A DNA stretch of 64,000 bases, from the NCBI GenBank assembly GCA_039105265.1, contig JAPFFF010000058.1, positions 1,014,072 to 1,078,071 of the forward strand. Reading direction: 5' to 3'. The position numbers and the translations under genes are program-made. This DNA is from Tritrichomonas musculus (lineage: Eukaryota > Parabasalia > Tritrichomonadida > Tritrichomonadidae). Shown here piece by piece: positions 51,009-63,305 of this stretch. Position 1 is the first letter of the stretch; each line of letters begins with the position of its first letter. The notes under the pieces were generated by a model, which was given only the letters and a program-made list of their open reading frames with translations, was not told the origin of the DNA and searched no databases.

Positions 51009-52985
51009 ATGGCGCCTAAGCGAAATCCATCATGGTTTACTCCCGAAACAGGAGCAAAAGCAAGATCTCAGCAAACTTACGAAAAGCTCTTAGAAGACAA
51101 TCAAAGATTACAAGGTGAAAATGAAAGGTTAATTTTGGAGAATACAAGGCTAAAAAGACAAATAGCAGACTTACAGAAAATTAAATTGAATATACCAGAA
51201 GACAAACAAAAAACGATTAATATTAGTCCAATAGTATTAAGATTCATCGGCGCTACATGGGATAATATAACAAAATTTCCTCAAGGAAGACGTTATGATG
51301 GACTTCACGAATTCTTTGCACTGTTAAGCATGATGAGTCCACATTACTTCAATATTTTAAATACCAATTTATTGTTTCCAACATATAAAACTGCTTCAAC
51401 ATATAGAAAGCAAGCTCTCGCTAATTTAGGAATACATGACGACATTTTTAATGGCGATATACAAAATATTTTGAATATCATGTCAAGGTTTTTACCAAAT
51501 AATTTTACTGGAAAAGGAGTTATCATGGTTGATGCTGCATATGTTACACCGTATGTCAAAGTAAACAAAAATGGTAGGATTGATGGCGTGCTAAATCTCA
51601 AAGAGATCGATCCAGAATTAGCAGAAACATTTATTAATGATGACAACGAATTTTTAGAATTTATTAAATTAAATTATAACTCAGTGATACAAGCAGAATT
51701 CGGTATGACATTTGCACCATTAAATCCAGAATTTAAACAGTTTCCAATTGCATGTATTCCGTCGACGTCAGGTAAGGCAACACAAGAGTTACGCGAAAAA
51801 ATTGAATCGATCATATCACTCATGCCAAAAAACATAAGTATTATCGGATTAGGCACTGATGGTGACAACACTTATAGCATATATGCAAATATATTCATCG
51901 ACAAAATTATTGGTAACTTCGAAAGATTCCTAAGTCTTGGTGCTGTTGGTATAATTAAAATATTTGCAGTATTAATTCATTTTTCAGATCCATTGCACCT
52001 GACAAAAAGAGATCGTTACAGAAAATCCTCTCTTGAAGAATTCCTAGTTTCTCCATATGATTCTTATGAAACACGGTCTGCAGAAGATTTAAAAACTATT
52101 GGAATTGCTCCTTACTTATTGGATAACAACAAAGGACGTAAAATGGAAGATGACCTCCCAAAAAAATTGTTTACTTTACAAACAATTCAAAAAATAATTG
52201 ATGACGAAGACTTTTATTTACTTTTATCAATGCTTCCTTCTACACTCTTACTAGAGGCACTATTCAGGAATTCACTAAGTCGGCAAGAGACTATTGACTA
52301 TCTTTTACTTGGTGCAAGTATTGTATTGATTTATTATCTTATGCAACAATATGTCATTGAACACAACTTAAAAATTTATCGTGTGCAGCCCAATACCTAT
52401 AAGAAAATGAGATGTTTCACAGATAATTGGTGTAAACAATACATATTTACTGCAATTGGAATTGCATCTCAAATAATCACTGAAGAAGCTATTGATACAG
52501 GCGCATGCAGTTCACACTACCAAGAACACAATTTTGCAAATGTTCGGAGGCATAATAAAAAAGATGACAGCCACGTGAATTTCCAGAAATCAATGAAATA
52601 CATTCTATTGGAGCACGAATTGTACAAGAACATGCCTATTGAAGAAAAAGTTCCAGAATCACGAAGTGACAGTGGGAAGAAAATTTTTGACAACACTCCA
52701 GTTGAAGAACGTCCAATAATTTACTATCTTCGGCAAGCATTGTACCTTTGGAAGAATGTTCAAATTGTAAGAAAAATGCCATTATTGAAGTTAATCGATC
52801 CAAAGCCAAGAAAAATGCCATTTCAAGAGTTAAGTGGGATTTTGGGGAATTTTTATGAAAAAAATCGATGTTCAATTTCTACCAAATCAACGGGCATGAT
52901 AAAAACAGCTGGTTTGAACAACATGATATTTTGGAATGCTGATGAGCAGTTGAATAACTTGGTTAATGATGATGATTCTGAATAA
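51009..52985 (+). CDS. P-element/THAP9-like DDE transposase, copy 1
   Basis: A 658-residue protein. Residues ~24-58 form a leucine-zipper-like coiled coil (LLEDNQRLQGENERLILENT) in place of a THAP zinc finger. The RNase-H-like core shows VIMVDAAYVTP (D175), IIGLGTDGDNTYS (D284/D286), HFSDPLHLTKRDRYR (D327, H330, K333; the D-x-x-H-L-x-K-x-x-R motif of P-superfamily enzymes) and SSHYQEHNFANVRR (E506, matching the late catalytic Glu in E-x-x-F-x-x-x-R). A helical insertion between the D-x-x-H motif and E506 replaces the GTP-binding insert of the Drosophila protein; no GTPase motif is visible. The basic start MAPKRNPSWF could aid nuclear entry or DNA binding. An initiator lies 11 nt upstream, and TAAA overlaps the stop, as in trichomonad polyadenylation signals. 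All key residues are intact. Confidence 0.75.
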   Translation: MAPKRNPSWFTPETGAKARSQQTYEKLLEDNQRLQGENERLILENTRLKRQIADLQKIKLNIPEDKQKTINISPIVLRFIGATWDNITKFPQGRRYDGLHEFFALLSMMSPHYFNILNTNLLFPTYKTASTYRKQALANLGIHDDIFNGDIQNILNIMSRFLPNNFTGKGVIMVDAAYVTPYVKVNKNGRIDGVLNLKEIDPELAETFINDDNEFLEFIKLNYNSVIQAEFGMTFAPLNPEFKQFPIACIPSTSGKATQELREKIESIISLMPKNISIIGLGTDGDNTYSIYANIFIDKIIGNFERFLSLGAVGIIKIFAVLIHFSDPLHLTKRDRYRKSSLEEFLVSPYDSYETRSAEDLKTIGIAPYLLDNNKGRKMEDDLPKKLFTLQTIQKIIDDEDFYLLLSMLPSTLLLEALFRNSLSRQETIDYLLLGASIVLIYYLMQQYVIEHNLKIYRVQPNTYKKMRCFTDNWCKQYIFTAIGIASQIITEEAIDTGACSSHYQEHNFANVRRHNKKDDSHVNFQKSMKYILLEHELYKNMPIEEKVPESRSDSGKKIFDNTPVEERPIIYYLRQALYLWKNVQIVRKMPLLKLIDPKPRKMPFQELSGILGNFYEKNRCSISTKSTGMIKTAGLNNMIFWNADEQLNNLVNDDDSE

Positions 52986-53083
52986 AAGATAATTTTTTCA
53001 TTTCACTTTTTATATATAGAAATATTTGAATATTTTATGACATGTCAAAAATTTTAAAAAAATATAGAACATAGGAAACTCTC

Positions 53084-54008
53084 GAGATATGTCGATATGC
53101 TTCGAAATTAATAATATATACTCACCATAGATAGTTATTGATGATTTCAGATTTTAAGCGAAATCGCGGCGGAGAGTCTTTCAAAAAGTTGTGATTTTCA
53201 TAACGAGTCTCCAGACGTAAATGTAAAAATGTTTCAAAATTTATGGTATTATAAGAATATATATTGCAAGCATCTTAATATATATCAATTGTTATATTTT
53301 TATTAGCTTCGCTTTGCATCGAGTTATTAATAAAATATATTTCAAAAATTTGATTTCTGTATTTTTGCATTAAATGTCAGAAAAAAAAATAGTTGTACCT
53401 ACATAATCAGTATAACAATAATTGCATTACTGTATTGTATATGATTATAAAATTATAGGATTGTATGTTTATTGTATATAGAGTAATAACCAAAAACTCC
53501 TATCCGTGAAGAATGAGATTTTTTATATTAAGATAAAAATACAAAAAAACTCGTTACTAACAATATCGGCCAAAATTCAATATTTTTACCCAAAAATTGG
53601 TTATTTGTCTTATTATGATGTTAAAAACACGATTAAGCAAAAAAATTGCGCATTATAAGTATATATCCCGAGATAAAGCGATTTACACTATTTTTAGCCG
53701 ATTTTACGATTTTTTTTGGAAAAAACGATTCCAGGACAGAGCCAACGAATGACCGGTATATTACATTTATCTTAAATAGTAGTATACATTGCATTATATA
53801 TTATATTAAATTTTTAGAAAAATCGTCCGCCAAATTTTCGAGAAAAATCAATTACAAAATTATACTACATTTGAATAGAAATTCCTCTCAATTTTGGCAA
53901 CTTTCTTTGATCATATCTCAGTATATACGCAAAATTAGGAAAATGTTTTCTATTAAAATATTCTTATAATATGATATACTTTATTATATATTAATTTCAA
54001 AAGATTAT
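53084..54008. other. Array spacer 2 (full length)
   Basis: Begins GAGATATGTCGATATGC and contains the 69 bp missing from spacer 1. Otherwise identical by eye. No gene. Includes GCGGCGGAGAGTC near its left part and several A/T runs. Confidence 0.6.
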
Positions 54009-56182
54009 GAGAGTTTCCTATGTTCTATAATTTTTCGTGGTCATGCTTTTTTTTCCTTTCAAATTTAAAAACCTCTGAAATTTTCAATATAGAATCATTT
54101 TTTTTTAATGGCGCCTAAGCGAAATCCATCATGGTTTACTCCCGAAACAGGAGCAAAAGCAAGATCTCAGCAAACTTACGAAAAGCTCTTAGAAGACAAT
54201 CAAAGATTACAAGGTGAAAATGAAAGGTTAATTTTGGAGAATACAAGGCTAAAAAGACAAATAGCAGACTTACAGAAAATTAAATTGAATATACCAGAAG
54301 ACAAACAAAAAACGATTAATATTAGTCCAATAGTATTAAGATTCATCGGCGCTACATGGGATAATATAACAAAATTTCCTCAAGGAAGACGTTATGATGG
54401 ACTTCACGAATTCTTTGCACTGTTAAGCATGATGAGTCCACATTACTTCAATATTTTAAATACCAATTTATTGTTTCCAACATATAAAACTGCTTCAACA
54501 TATAGAAAGCAAGCTCTCGCTAATTTAGGAATACATGACGACATTTTTAATGGCGATATACAAAATATTTTGAATATCATGTCAAGGTTTTTACCAAATA
54601 ATTTTACTGGAAAAGGAGTTATCATGGTTGATGCTGCATATGTTACACCGTATGTCAAAGTAAACAAAAATGGTAGGATTGATGGCGTGCTAAATCTCAA
54701 AGAGATCGATCCAGAATTAGCAGAAACATTTATTAATGATGACAACGAATTTTTAGAATTTATTAAATTAAATTATAACTCAGTGATACAAGCAGAATTC
54801 GGTATGACATTTGCACCATTAAATCCAGAATTTAAACAGTTTCCAATTGCATGTATTCCGTCGACGTCAGGTAAGGCAACACAAGAGTTACGCGAAAAAA
54901 TTGAATCGATCATATCACTCATGCCAAAAAACATAAGTATTATCGGATTAGGCACTGATGGTGACAACACTTATAGCATATATGCAAATATATTCATCGA
55001 CAAAATTATTGGTAACTTCGAAAGATTCCTAAGTCTTGGTGCTGTTGGTATAATTAAAATATTTGCAGTATTAATTCATTTTTCAGATCCATTGCACCTG
55101 ACAAAAAGAGATCGTTACAGAAAATCCTCTCTTGAAGAATTCCTAGTTTCTCCATATGATTCTTATGAAACACGGTCTGCAGAAGATTTAAAAACTATTG
55201 GAATTGCTCCTTACTTATTGGATAACAACAAAGGACGTAAAATGGAAGATGACCTCCCAAAAAAATTGTTTACTTTACAAACAATTCAAAAAATAATTGA
55301 TGACGAAGACTTTTATTTACTTTTATCAATGCTTCCTTCTACACTCTTACTAGAGGCACTATTCAGGAATTCACTAAGTCGGCAAGAGACTATTGACTAT
55401 CTTTTACTTGGTGCAAGTATTGTATTGATTTATTATCTTATGCAACAATATGTCATTGAACACAACTTAAAAATTTATCGTGTGCAGCCCAATACCTATA
55501 AGAAAATGAGATGTTTCACAGATAATTGGTGTAAACAATACATATTTACTGCAATTGGAATTGCATCTCAAATAATCACTGAAGAAGCTATTGATACAGG
55601 CGCATGCAGTTCACACTACCAAGAACACAATTTTGCAAATGTTCGGAGGCATAATAAAAAAGATGACAGCCACGTGAATTTCCAGAAATCAATGAAATAC
55701 ATTCTATTGGAGCACGAATTGTACAAGAACATGCCTATTGAAGAAAAAGTTCCAGAATCACGAAGTGACAGTGGGAAGAAAATTTTTGACAACACTCCAG
55801 TTGAAGAACGTCCAATAATTTACTATCTTCGGCAAGCATTGTACCTTTGGAAGAATGTTCAAATTGTAAGAAAAATGCCATTATTGAAGTTAATCGATCC
55901 AAAGCCAAGAAAAATGCCATTTCAAGAGTTAAGTGGGATTTTGGGGAATTTTTATGAAAAAAATCGATGTTCAATTTCTACCAAATCAACGGGCATGATA
56001 AAAACAGCTGGTTTGAACAACATGATATTTTGGAATGCTGATGAGCAGTTGAATAACTTGGTTAATGATGATGATTCTGAATAAAAGATAATTTTTTCAT
56101 TTCACTTTTTATATATAGAAATATTTGAATATTTTATGACATGTCAAAAATTTTAAAAAAATATAGAACATAGGAAACTCTC
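54009..56182 (+). mobile_element. P-element-like transposon, copy 2
   Basis: Exact 3,099-bp displaced copy of 50910-53083, with both inverted ends present (right end AGAACATAGGAAACTCTC at 56165-56182). Confidence 0.65.
54108..56084 (+). CDS. P-like transposase, copy 2 (identical protein)
   Basis: Encodes the same 658 residues as copy 1, including D175, D284, D327 and E506. The absence of even silent changes by eye implies very recent duplication, ongoing homogenisation, or an assembly repeat. Confidence 0.75.
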   Translation: MAPKRNPSWFTPETGAKARSQQTYEKLLEDNQRLQGENERLILENTRLKRQIADLQKIKLNIPEDKQKTINISPIVLRFIGATWDNITKFPQGRRYDGLHEFFALLSMMSPHYFNILNTNLLFPTYKTASTYRKQALANLGIHDDIFNGDIQNILNIMSRFLPNNFTGKGVIMVDAAYVTPYVKVNKNGRIDGVLNLKEIDPELAETFINDDNEFLEFIKLNYNSVIQAEFGMTFAPLNPEFKQFPIACIPSTSGKATQELREKIESIISLMPKNISIIGLGTDGDNTYSIYANIFIDKIIGNFERFLSLGAVGIIKIFAVLIHFSDPLHLTKRDRYRKSSLEEFLVSPYDSYETRSAEDLKTIGIAPYLLDNNKGRKMEDDLPKKLFTLQTIQKIIDDEDFYLLLSMLPSTLLLEALFRNSLSRQETIDYLLLGASIVLIYYLMQQYVIEHNLKIYRVQPNTYKKMRCFTDNWCKQYIFTAIGIASQIITEEAIDTGACSSHYQEHNFANVRRHNKKDDSHVNFQKSMKYILLEHELYKNMPIEEKVPESRSDSGKKIFDNTPVEERPIIYYLRQALYLWKNVQIVRKMPLLKLIDPKPRKMPFQELSGILGNFYEKNRCSISTKSTGMIKTAGLNNMIFWNADEQLNNLVNDDDSE

Positions 56183-57107
56183 GAGATATGTCGATATGCT
56201 TCGAAATTAATAATATATACTCACCATAGATAGTTATTGATGATTTCAGATTTTAAGCGAAATCGCGGCGGAGAGTCTTTCAAAAAGTTGTGATTTTCAT
56301 AACGAGTCTCCAGACGTAAATGTAAAAATGTTTCAAAATTTATGGTATTATAAGAATATATATTGCAAGCATCTTAATATATATCAATTGTTATATTTTT
56401 ATTAGCTTCGCTTTGCATCGAGTTATTAATAAAATATATTTCAAAAATTTGATTTCTGTATTTTTGCATTAAATGTCAGAAAAAAAAATAGTTGTACCTA
56501 CATAATCAGTATAACAATAATTGCATTACTGTATTGTATATGATTATAAAATTATAGGATTGTATGTTTATTGTATATAGAGTAATAACCAAAAACTCCT
56601 ATCCGTGAAGAATGAGATTTTTTATATTAAGATAAAAATACAAAAAAACTCGTTACTAACAATATCGGCCAAAATTCAATATTTTTACCCAAAAATTGGT
56701 TATTTGTCTTATTATGATGTTAAAAACACGATTAAGCAAAAAAATTGCGCATTATAAGTATATATCCCGAGATAAAGCGATTTACACTATTTTTAGCCGA
56801 TTTTACGATTTTTTTTGGAAAAAACGATTCCAGGACAGAGCCAACGAATGACCGGTATATTACATTTATCTTAAATAGTAGTATACATTGCATTATATAT
56901 TATATTAAATTTTTAGAAAAATCGTCCGCCAAATTTTCGAGAAAAATCAATTACAAAATTATACTACATTTGAATAGAAATTCCTCTCAATTTTGGCAAC
57001 TTTCTTTGATCATATCTCAGTATATACGCAAAATTAGGAAAATGTTTTCTATTAAAATATTCTTATAATATGATATACTTTATTATATATTAATTTCAAA
57101 AGATTAT
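56183..57107. other. Array spacer 3
   Basis: Same as spacer 2 by eye; no gene seen. Confidence 0.6.
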
Positions 57108-59281
57108 GAGAGTTTCCTATGTTCTATAATTTTTCGTGGTCATGCTTTTTTTTCCTTTCAAATTTAAAAACCTCTGAAATTTTCAATATAGAATCATTTT
57201 TTTTTAATGGCGCCTAAGCGAAATCCATCATGGTTTACTCCCGAAACAGGAGCAAAAGCAAGATCTCAGCAAACTTACGAAAAGCTCTTAGAAGACAATC
57301 AAAGATTACAAGGTGAAAATGAAAGGTTAATTTTGGAGAATACAAGGCTAAAAAGACAAATAGCAGACTTACAGAAAATTAAATTGAATATACCAGAAGA
57401 CAAACAAAAAACGATTAATATTAGTCCAATAGTATTAAGATTCATCGGCGCTACATGGGATAATATAACAAAATTTCCTCAAGGAAGACGTTATGATGGA
57501 CTTCACGAATTCTTTGCACTGTTAAGCATGATGAGTCCACATTACTTCAATATTTTAAATACCAATTTATTGTTTCCAACATATAAAACTGCTTCAACAT
57601 ATAGAAAGCAAGCTCTCGCTAATTTAGGAATACATGACGACATTTTTAATGGCGATATACAAAATATTTTGAATATCATGTCAAGGTTTTTACCAAATAA
57701 TTTTACTGGAAAAGGAGTTATCATGGTTGATGCTGCATATGTTACACCGTATGTCAAAGTAAACAAAAATGGTAGGATTGATGGCGTGCTAAATCTCAAA
57801 GAGATCGATCCAGAATTAGCAGAAACATTTATTAATGATGACAACGAATTTTTAGAATTTATTAAATTAAATTATAACTCAGTGATACAAGCAGAATTCG
57901 GTATGACATTTGCACCATTAAATCCAGAATTTAAACAGTTTCCAATTGCATGTATTCCGTCGACGTCAGGTAAGGCAACACAAGAGTTACGCGAAAAAAT
58001 TGAATCGATCATATCACTCATGCCAAAAAACATAAGTATTATCGGATTAGGCACTGATGGTGACAACACTTATAGCATATATGCAAATATATTCATCGAC
58101 AAAATTATTGGTAACTTCGAAAGATTCCTAAGTCTTGGTGCTGTTGGTATAATTAAAATATTTGCAGTATTAATTCATTTTTCAGATCCATTGCACCTGA
58201 CAAAAAGAGATCGTTACAGAAAATCCTCTCTTGAAGAATTCCTAGTTTCTCCATATGATTCTTATGAAACACGGTCTGCAGAAGATTTAAAAACTATTGG
58301 AATTGCTCCTTACTTATTGGATAACAACAAAGGACGTAAAATGGAAGATGACCTCCCAAAAAAATTGTTTACTTTACAAACAATTCAAAAAATAATTGAT
58401 GACGAAGACTTTTATTTACTTTTATCAATGCTTCCTTCTACACTCTTACTAGAGGCACTATTCAGGAATTCACTAAGTCGGCAAGAGACTATTGACTATC
58501 TTTTACTTGGTGCAAGTATTGTATTGATTTATTATCTTATGCAACAATATGTCATTGAACACAACTTAAAAATTTATCGTGTGCAGCCCAATACCTATAA
58601 GAAAATGAGATGTTTCACAGATAATTGGTGTAAACAATACATATTTACTGCAATTGGAATTGCATCTCAAATAATCACTGAAGAAGCTATTGATACAGGC
58701 GCATGCAGTTCACACTACCAAGAACACAATTTTGCAAATGTTCGGAGGCATAATAAAAAAGATGACAGCCACGTGAATTTCCAGAAATCAATGAAATACA
58801 TTCTATTGGAGCACGAATTGTACAAGAACATGCCTATTGAAGAAAAAGTTCCAGAATCACGAAGTGACAGTGGGAAGAAAATTTTTGACAACACTCCAGT
58901 TGAAGAACGTCCAATAATTTACTATCTTCGGCAAGCATTGTACCTTTGGAAGAATGTTCAAATTGTAAGAAAAATGCCATTATTGAAGTTAATCGATCCA
59001 AAGCCAAGAAAAATGCCATTTCAAGAGTTAAGTGGGATTTTGGGGAATTTTTATGAAAAAAATCGATGTTCAATTTCTACCAAATCAACGGGCATGATAA
59101 AAACAGCTGGTTTGAACAACATGATATTTTGGAATGCTGATGAGCAGTTGAATAACTTGGTTAATGATGATGATTCTGAATAAAAGATAATTTTTTCATT
59201 TCACTTTTTATATATAGAAATATTTGAATATTTTATGACATGTCAAAAATTTTAAAAAAATATAGAACATAGGAAACTCTC
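57108..59281 (+). mobile_element. P-element-like transposon, copy 3
   Basis: Exact displaced copy with both inverted ends. Confidence 0.65.
57207..59183 (+). CDS. P-like transposase, copy 3 (identical protein)
   Basis: The same 658-residue product as copies 1 and 2, with its own initiator (57194) and the TAAA at the stop codon. Confidence 0.75.
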   Translation: MAPKRNPSWFTPETGAKARSQQTYEKLLEDNQRLQGENERLILENTRLKRQIADLQKIKLNIPEDKQKTINISPIVLRFIGATWDNITKFPQGRRYDGLHEFFALLSMMSPHYFNILNTNLLFPTYKTASTYRKQALANLGIHDDIFNGDIQNILNIMSRFLPNNFTGKGVIMVDAAYVTPYVKVNKNGRIDGVLNLKEIDPELAETFINDDNEFLEFIKLNYNSVIQAEFGMTFAPLNPEFKQFPIACIPSTSGKATQELREKIESIISLMPKNISIIGLGTDGDNTYSIYANIFIDKIIGNFERFLSLGAVGIIKIFAVLIHFSDPLHLTKRDRYRKSSLEEFLVSPYDSYETRSAEDLKTIGIAPYLLDNNKGRKMEDDLPKKLFTLQTIQKIIDDEDFYLLLSMLPSTLLLEALFRNSLSRQETIDYLLLGASIVLIYYLMQQYVIEHNLKIYRVQPNTYKKMRCFTDNWCKQYIFTAIGIASQIITEEAIDTGACSSHYQEHNFANVRRHNKKDDSHVNFQKSMKYILLEHELYKNMPIEEKVPESRSDSGKKIFDNTPVEERPIIYYLRQALYLWKNVQIVRKMPLLKLIDPKPRKMPFQELSGILGNFYEKNRCSISTKSTGMIKTAGLNNMIFWNADEQLNNLVNDDDSE

Positions 59282-60206
59282 GAGATATGTCGATATGCTT
59301 CGAAATTAATAATATATACTCACCATAGATAGTTATTGATGATTTCAGATTTTAAGCGAAATCGCGGCGGAGAGTCTTTCAAAAAGTTGTGATTTTCATA
59401 ACGAGTCTCCAGACGTAAATGTAAAAATGTTTCAAAATTTATGGTATTATAAGAATATATATTGCAAGCATCTTAATATATATCAATTGTTATATTTTTA
59501 TTAGCTTCGCTTTGCATCGAGTTATTAATAAAATATATTTCAAAAATTTGATTTCTGTATTTTTGCATTAAATGTCAGAAAAAAAAATAGTTGTACCTAC
59601 ATAATCAGTATAACAATAATTGCATTACTGTATTGTATATGATTATAAAATTATAGGATTGTATGTTTATTGTATATAGAGTAATAACCAAAAACTCCTA
59701 TCCGTGAAGAATGAGATTTTTTATATTAAGATAAAAATACAAAAAAACTCGTTACTAACAATATCGGCCAAAATTCAATATTTTTACCCAAAAATTGGTT
59801 ATTTGTCTTATTATGATGTTAAAAACACGATTAAGCAAAAAAATTGCGCATTATAAGTATATATCCCGAGATAAAGCGATTTACACTATTTTTAGCCGAT
59901 TTTACGATTTTTTTTGGAAAAAACGATTCCAGGACAGAGCCAACGAATGACCGGTATATTACATTTATCTTAAATAGTAGTATACATTGCATTATATATT
60001 ATATTAAATTTTTAGAAAAATCGTCCGCCAAATTTTCGAGAAAAATCAATTACAAAATTATACTACATTTGAATAGAAATTCCTCTCAATTTTGGCAACT
60101 TTCTTTGATCATATCTCAGTATATACGCAAAATTAGGAAAATGTTTTCTATTAAAATATTCTTATAATATGATATACTTTATTATATATTAATTTCAAAA
60201 GATTAT
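59282..60206. other. Array spacer 4
   Basis: Same as spacer 2 by eye; no gene seen. Confidence 0.6.
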
Positions 60207-62380
60207 GAGAGTTTCCTATGTTCTATAATTTTTCGTGGTCATGCTTTTTTTTCCTTTCAAATTTAAAAACCTCTGAAATTTTCAATATAGAATCATTTTT
60301 TTTTAATGGCGCCTAAGCGAAATCCATCATGGTTTACTCCCGAAACAGGAGCAAAAGCAAGATCTCAGCAAACTTACGAAAAGCTCTTAGAAGACAATCA
60401 AAGATTACAAGGTGAAAATGAAAGGTTAATTTTGGAGAATACAAGGCTAAAAAGACAAATAGCAGACTTACAGAAAATTAAATTGAATATACCAGAAGAC
60501 AAACAAAAAACGATTAATATTAGTCCAATAGTATTAAGATTCATCGGCGCTACATGGGATAATATAACAAAATTTCCTCAAGGAAGACGTTATGATGGAC
60601 TTCACGAATTCTTTGCACTGTTAAGCATGATGAGTCCACATTACTTCAATATTTTAAATACCAATTTATTGTTTCCAACATATAAAACTGCTTCAACATA
60701 TAGAAAGCAAGCTCTCGCTAATTTAGGAATACATGACGACATTTTTAATGGCGATATACAAAATATTTTGAATATCATGTCAAGGTTTTTACCAAATAAT
60801 TTTACTGGAAAAGGAGTTATCATGGTTGATGCTGCATATGTTACACCGTATGTCAAAGTAAACAAAAATGGTAGGATTGATGGCGTGCTAAATCTCAAAG
60901 AGATCGATCCAGAATTAGCAGAAACATTTATTAATGATGACAACGAATTTTTAGAATTTATTAAATTAAATTATAACTCAGTGATACAAGCAGAATTCGG
61001 TATGACATTTGCACCATTAAATCCAGAATTTAAACAGTTTCCAATTGCATGTATTCCGTCGACGTCAGGTAAGGCAACACAAGAGTTACGCGAAAAAATT
61101 GAATCGATCATATCACTCATGCCAAAAAACATAAGTATTATCGGATTAGGCACTGATGGTGACAACACTTATAGCATATATGCAAATATATTCATCGACA
61201 AAATTATTGGTAACTTCGAAAGATTCCTAAGTCTTGGTGCTGTTGGTATAATTAAAATATTTGCAGTATTAATTCATTTTTCAGATCCATTGCACCTGAC
61301 AAAAAGAGATCGTTACAGAAAATCCTCTCTTGAAGAATTCCTAGTTTCTCCATATGATTCTTATGAAACACGGTCTGCAGAAGATTTAAAAACTATTGGA
61401 ATTGCTCCTTACTTATTGGATAACAACAAAGGACGTAAAATGGAAGATGACCTCCCAAAAAAATTGTTTACTTTACAAACAATTCAAAAAATAATTGATG
61501 ACGAAGACTTTTATTTACTTTTATCAATGCTTCCTTCTACACTCTTACTAGAGGCACTATTCAGGAATTCACTAAGTCGGCAAGAGACTATTGACTATCT
61601 TTTACTTGGTGCAAGTATTGTATTGATTTATTATCTTATGCAACAATATGTCATTGAACACAACTTAAAAATTTATCGTGTGCAGCCCAATACCTATAAG
61701 AAAATGAGATGTTTCACAGATAATTGGTGTAAACAATACATATTTACTGCAATTGGAATTGCATCTCAAATAATCACTGAAGAAGCTATTGATACAGGCG
61801 CATGCAGTTCACACTACCAAGAACACAATTTTGCAAATGTTCGGAGGCATAATAAAAAAGATGACAGCCACGTGAATTTCCAGAAATCAATGAAATACAT
61901 TCTATTGGAGCACGAATTGTACAAGAACATGCCTATTGAAGAAAAAGTTCCAGAATCACGAAGTGACAGTGGGAAGAAAATTTTTGACAACACTCCAGTT
62001 GAAGAACGTCCAATAATTTACTATCTTCGGCAAGCATTGTACCTTTGGAAGAATGTTCAAATTGTAAGAAAAATGCCATTATTGAAGTTAATCGATCCAA
62101 AGCCAAGAAAAATGCCATTTCAAGAGTTAAGTGGGATTTTGGGGAATTTTTATGAAAAAAATCGATGTTCAATTTCTACCAAATCAACGGGCATGATAAA
62201 AACAGCTGGTTTGAACAACATGATATTTTGGAATGCTGATGAGCAGTTGAATAACTTGGTTAATGATGATGATTCTGAATAAAAGATAATTTTTTCATTT
62301 CACTTTTTATATATAGAAATATTTGAATATTTTATGACATGTCAAAAATTTTAAAAAAATATAGAACATAGGAAACTCTC
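60207..62380 (+). mobile_element. P-element-like transposon, copy 4
   Basis: Exact displaced copy with both inverted ends. Confidence 0.65.
60306..62282 (+). CDS. P-like transposase, copy 4 (identical protein)
   Basis: The same 658-residue product as copies 1-3, with its own initiator at 60293. Confidence 0.75.
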   Translation: MAPKRNPSWFTPETGAKARSQQTYEKLLEDNQRLQGENERLILENTRLKRQIADLQKIKLNIPEDKQKTINISPIVLRFIGATWDNITKFPQGRRYDGLHEFFALLSMMSPHYFNILNTNLLFPTYKTASTYRKQALANLGIHDDIFNGDIQNILNIMSRFLPNNFTGKGVIMVDAAYVTPYVKVNKNGRIDGVLNLKEIDPELAETFINDDNEFLEFIKLNYNSVIQAEFGMTFAPLNPEFKQFPIACIPSTSGKATQELREKIESIISLMPKNISIIGLGTDGDNTYSIYANIFIDKIIGNFERFLSLGAVGIIKIFAVLIHFSDPLHLTKRDRYRKSSLEEFLVSPYDSYETRSAEDLKTIGIAPYLLDNNKGRKMEDDLPKKLFTLQTIQKIIDDEDFYLLLSMLPSTLLLEALFRNSLSRQETIDYLLLGASIVLIYYLMQQYVIEHNLKIYRVQPNTYKKMRCFTDNWCKQYIFTAIGIASQIITEEAIDTGACSSHYQEHNFANVRRHNKKDDSHVNFQKSMKYILLEHELYKNMPIEEKVPESRSDSGKKIFDNTPVEERPIIYYLRQALYLWKNVQIVRKMPLLKLIDPKPRKMPFQELSGILGNFYEKNRCSISTKSTGMIKTAGLNNMIFWNADEQLNNLVNDDDSE

Positions 62381-63305
62381 GAGATATGTCGATATGCTTC
62401 GAAATTAATAATATATACTCACCATAGATAGTTATTGATGATTTCAGATTTTAAGCGAAATCGCGGCGGAGAGTCTTTCAAAAAGTTGTGATTTTCATAA
62501 CGAGTCTCCAGACGTAAATGTAAAAATGTTTCAAAATTTATGGTATTATAAGAATATATATTGCAAGCATCTTAATATATATCAATTGTTATATTTTTAT
62601 TAGCTTCGCTTTGCATCGAGTTATTAATAAAATATATTTCAAAAATTTGATTTCTGTATTTTTGCATTAAATGTCAGAAAAAAAAATAGTTGTACCTACA
62701 TAATCAGTATAACAATAATTGCATTACTGTATTGTATATGATTATAAAATTATAGGATTGTATGTTTATTGTATATAGAGTAATAACCAAAAACTCCTAT
62801 CCGTGAAGAATGAGATTTTTTATATTAAGATAAAAATACAAAAAAACTCGTTACTAACAATATCGGCCAAAATTCAATATTTTTACCCAAAAATTGGTTA
62901 TTTGTCTTATTATGATGTTAAAAACACGATTAAGCAAAAAAATTGCGCATTATAAGTATATATCCCGAGATAAAGCGATTTACACTATTTTTAGCCGATT
63001 TTACGATTTTTTTTGGAAAAAACGATTCCAGGACAGAGCCAACGAATGACCGGTATATTACATTTATCTTAAATAGTAGTATACATTGCATTATATATTA
63101 TATTAAATTTTTAGAAAAATCGTCCGCCAAATTTTCGAGAAAAATCAATTACAAAATTATACTACATTTGAATAGAAATTCCTCTCAATTTTGGCAACTT
63201 TCTTTGATCATATCTCAGTATATACGCAAAATTAGGAAAATGTTTTCTATTAAAATATTCTTATAATATGATATACTTTATTATATATTAATTTCAAAAG
63301 ATTAT
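62381..63305. other. Array spacer 5
   Basis: Same as spacer 2 by eye; no gene seen. Confidence 0.6.

Larger units (their letters stand above)
50910..53083 (+). mobile_element. P-element-like transposon, copy 1
   Basis: Inverted ends GAGAGTTTCCTATGTTCTAT (50910) and, mirrored, AGAACATAGGAAACTCTC (53066-53083) extend inward with A/T-run similarity to about 26 bp. The gene starts about 60 bp inside the left repeat and stops about 75 bp before the right one, a compact autonomous layout. No 8-bp target duplication was found at the junctions with the spacer. Confidence 0.65.
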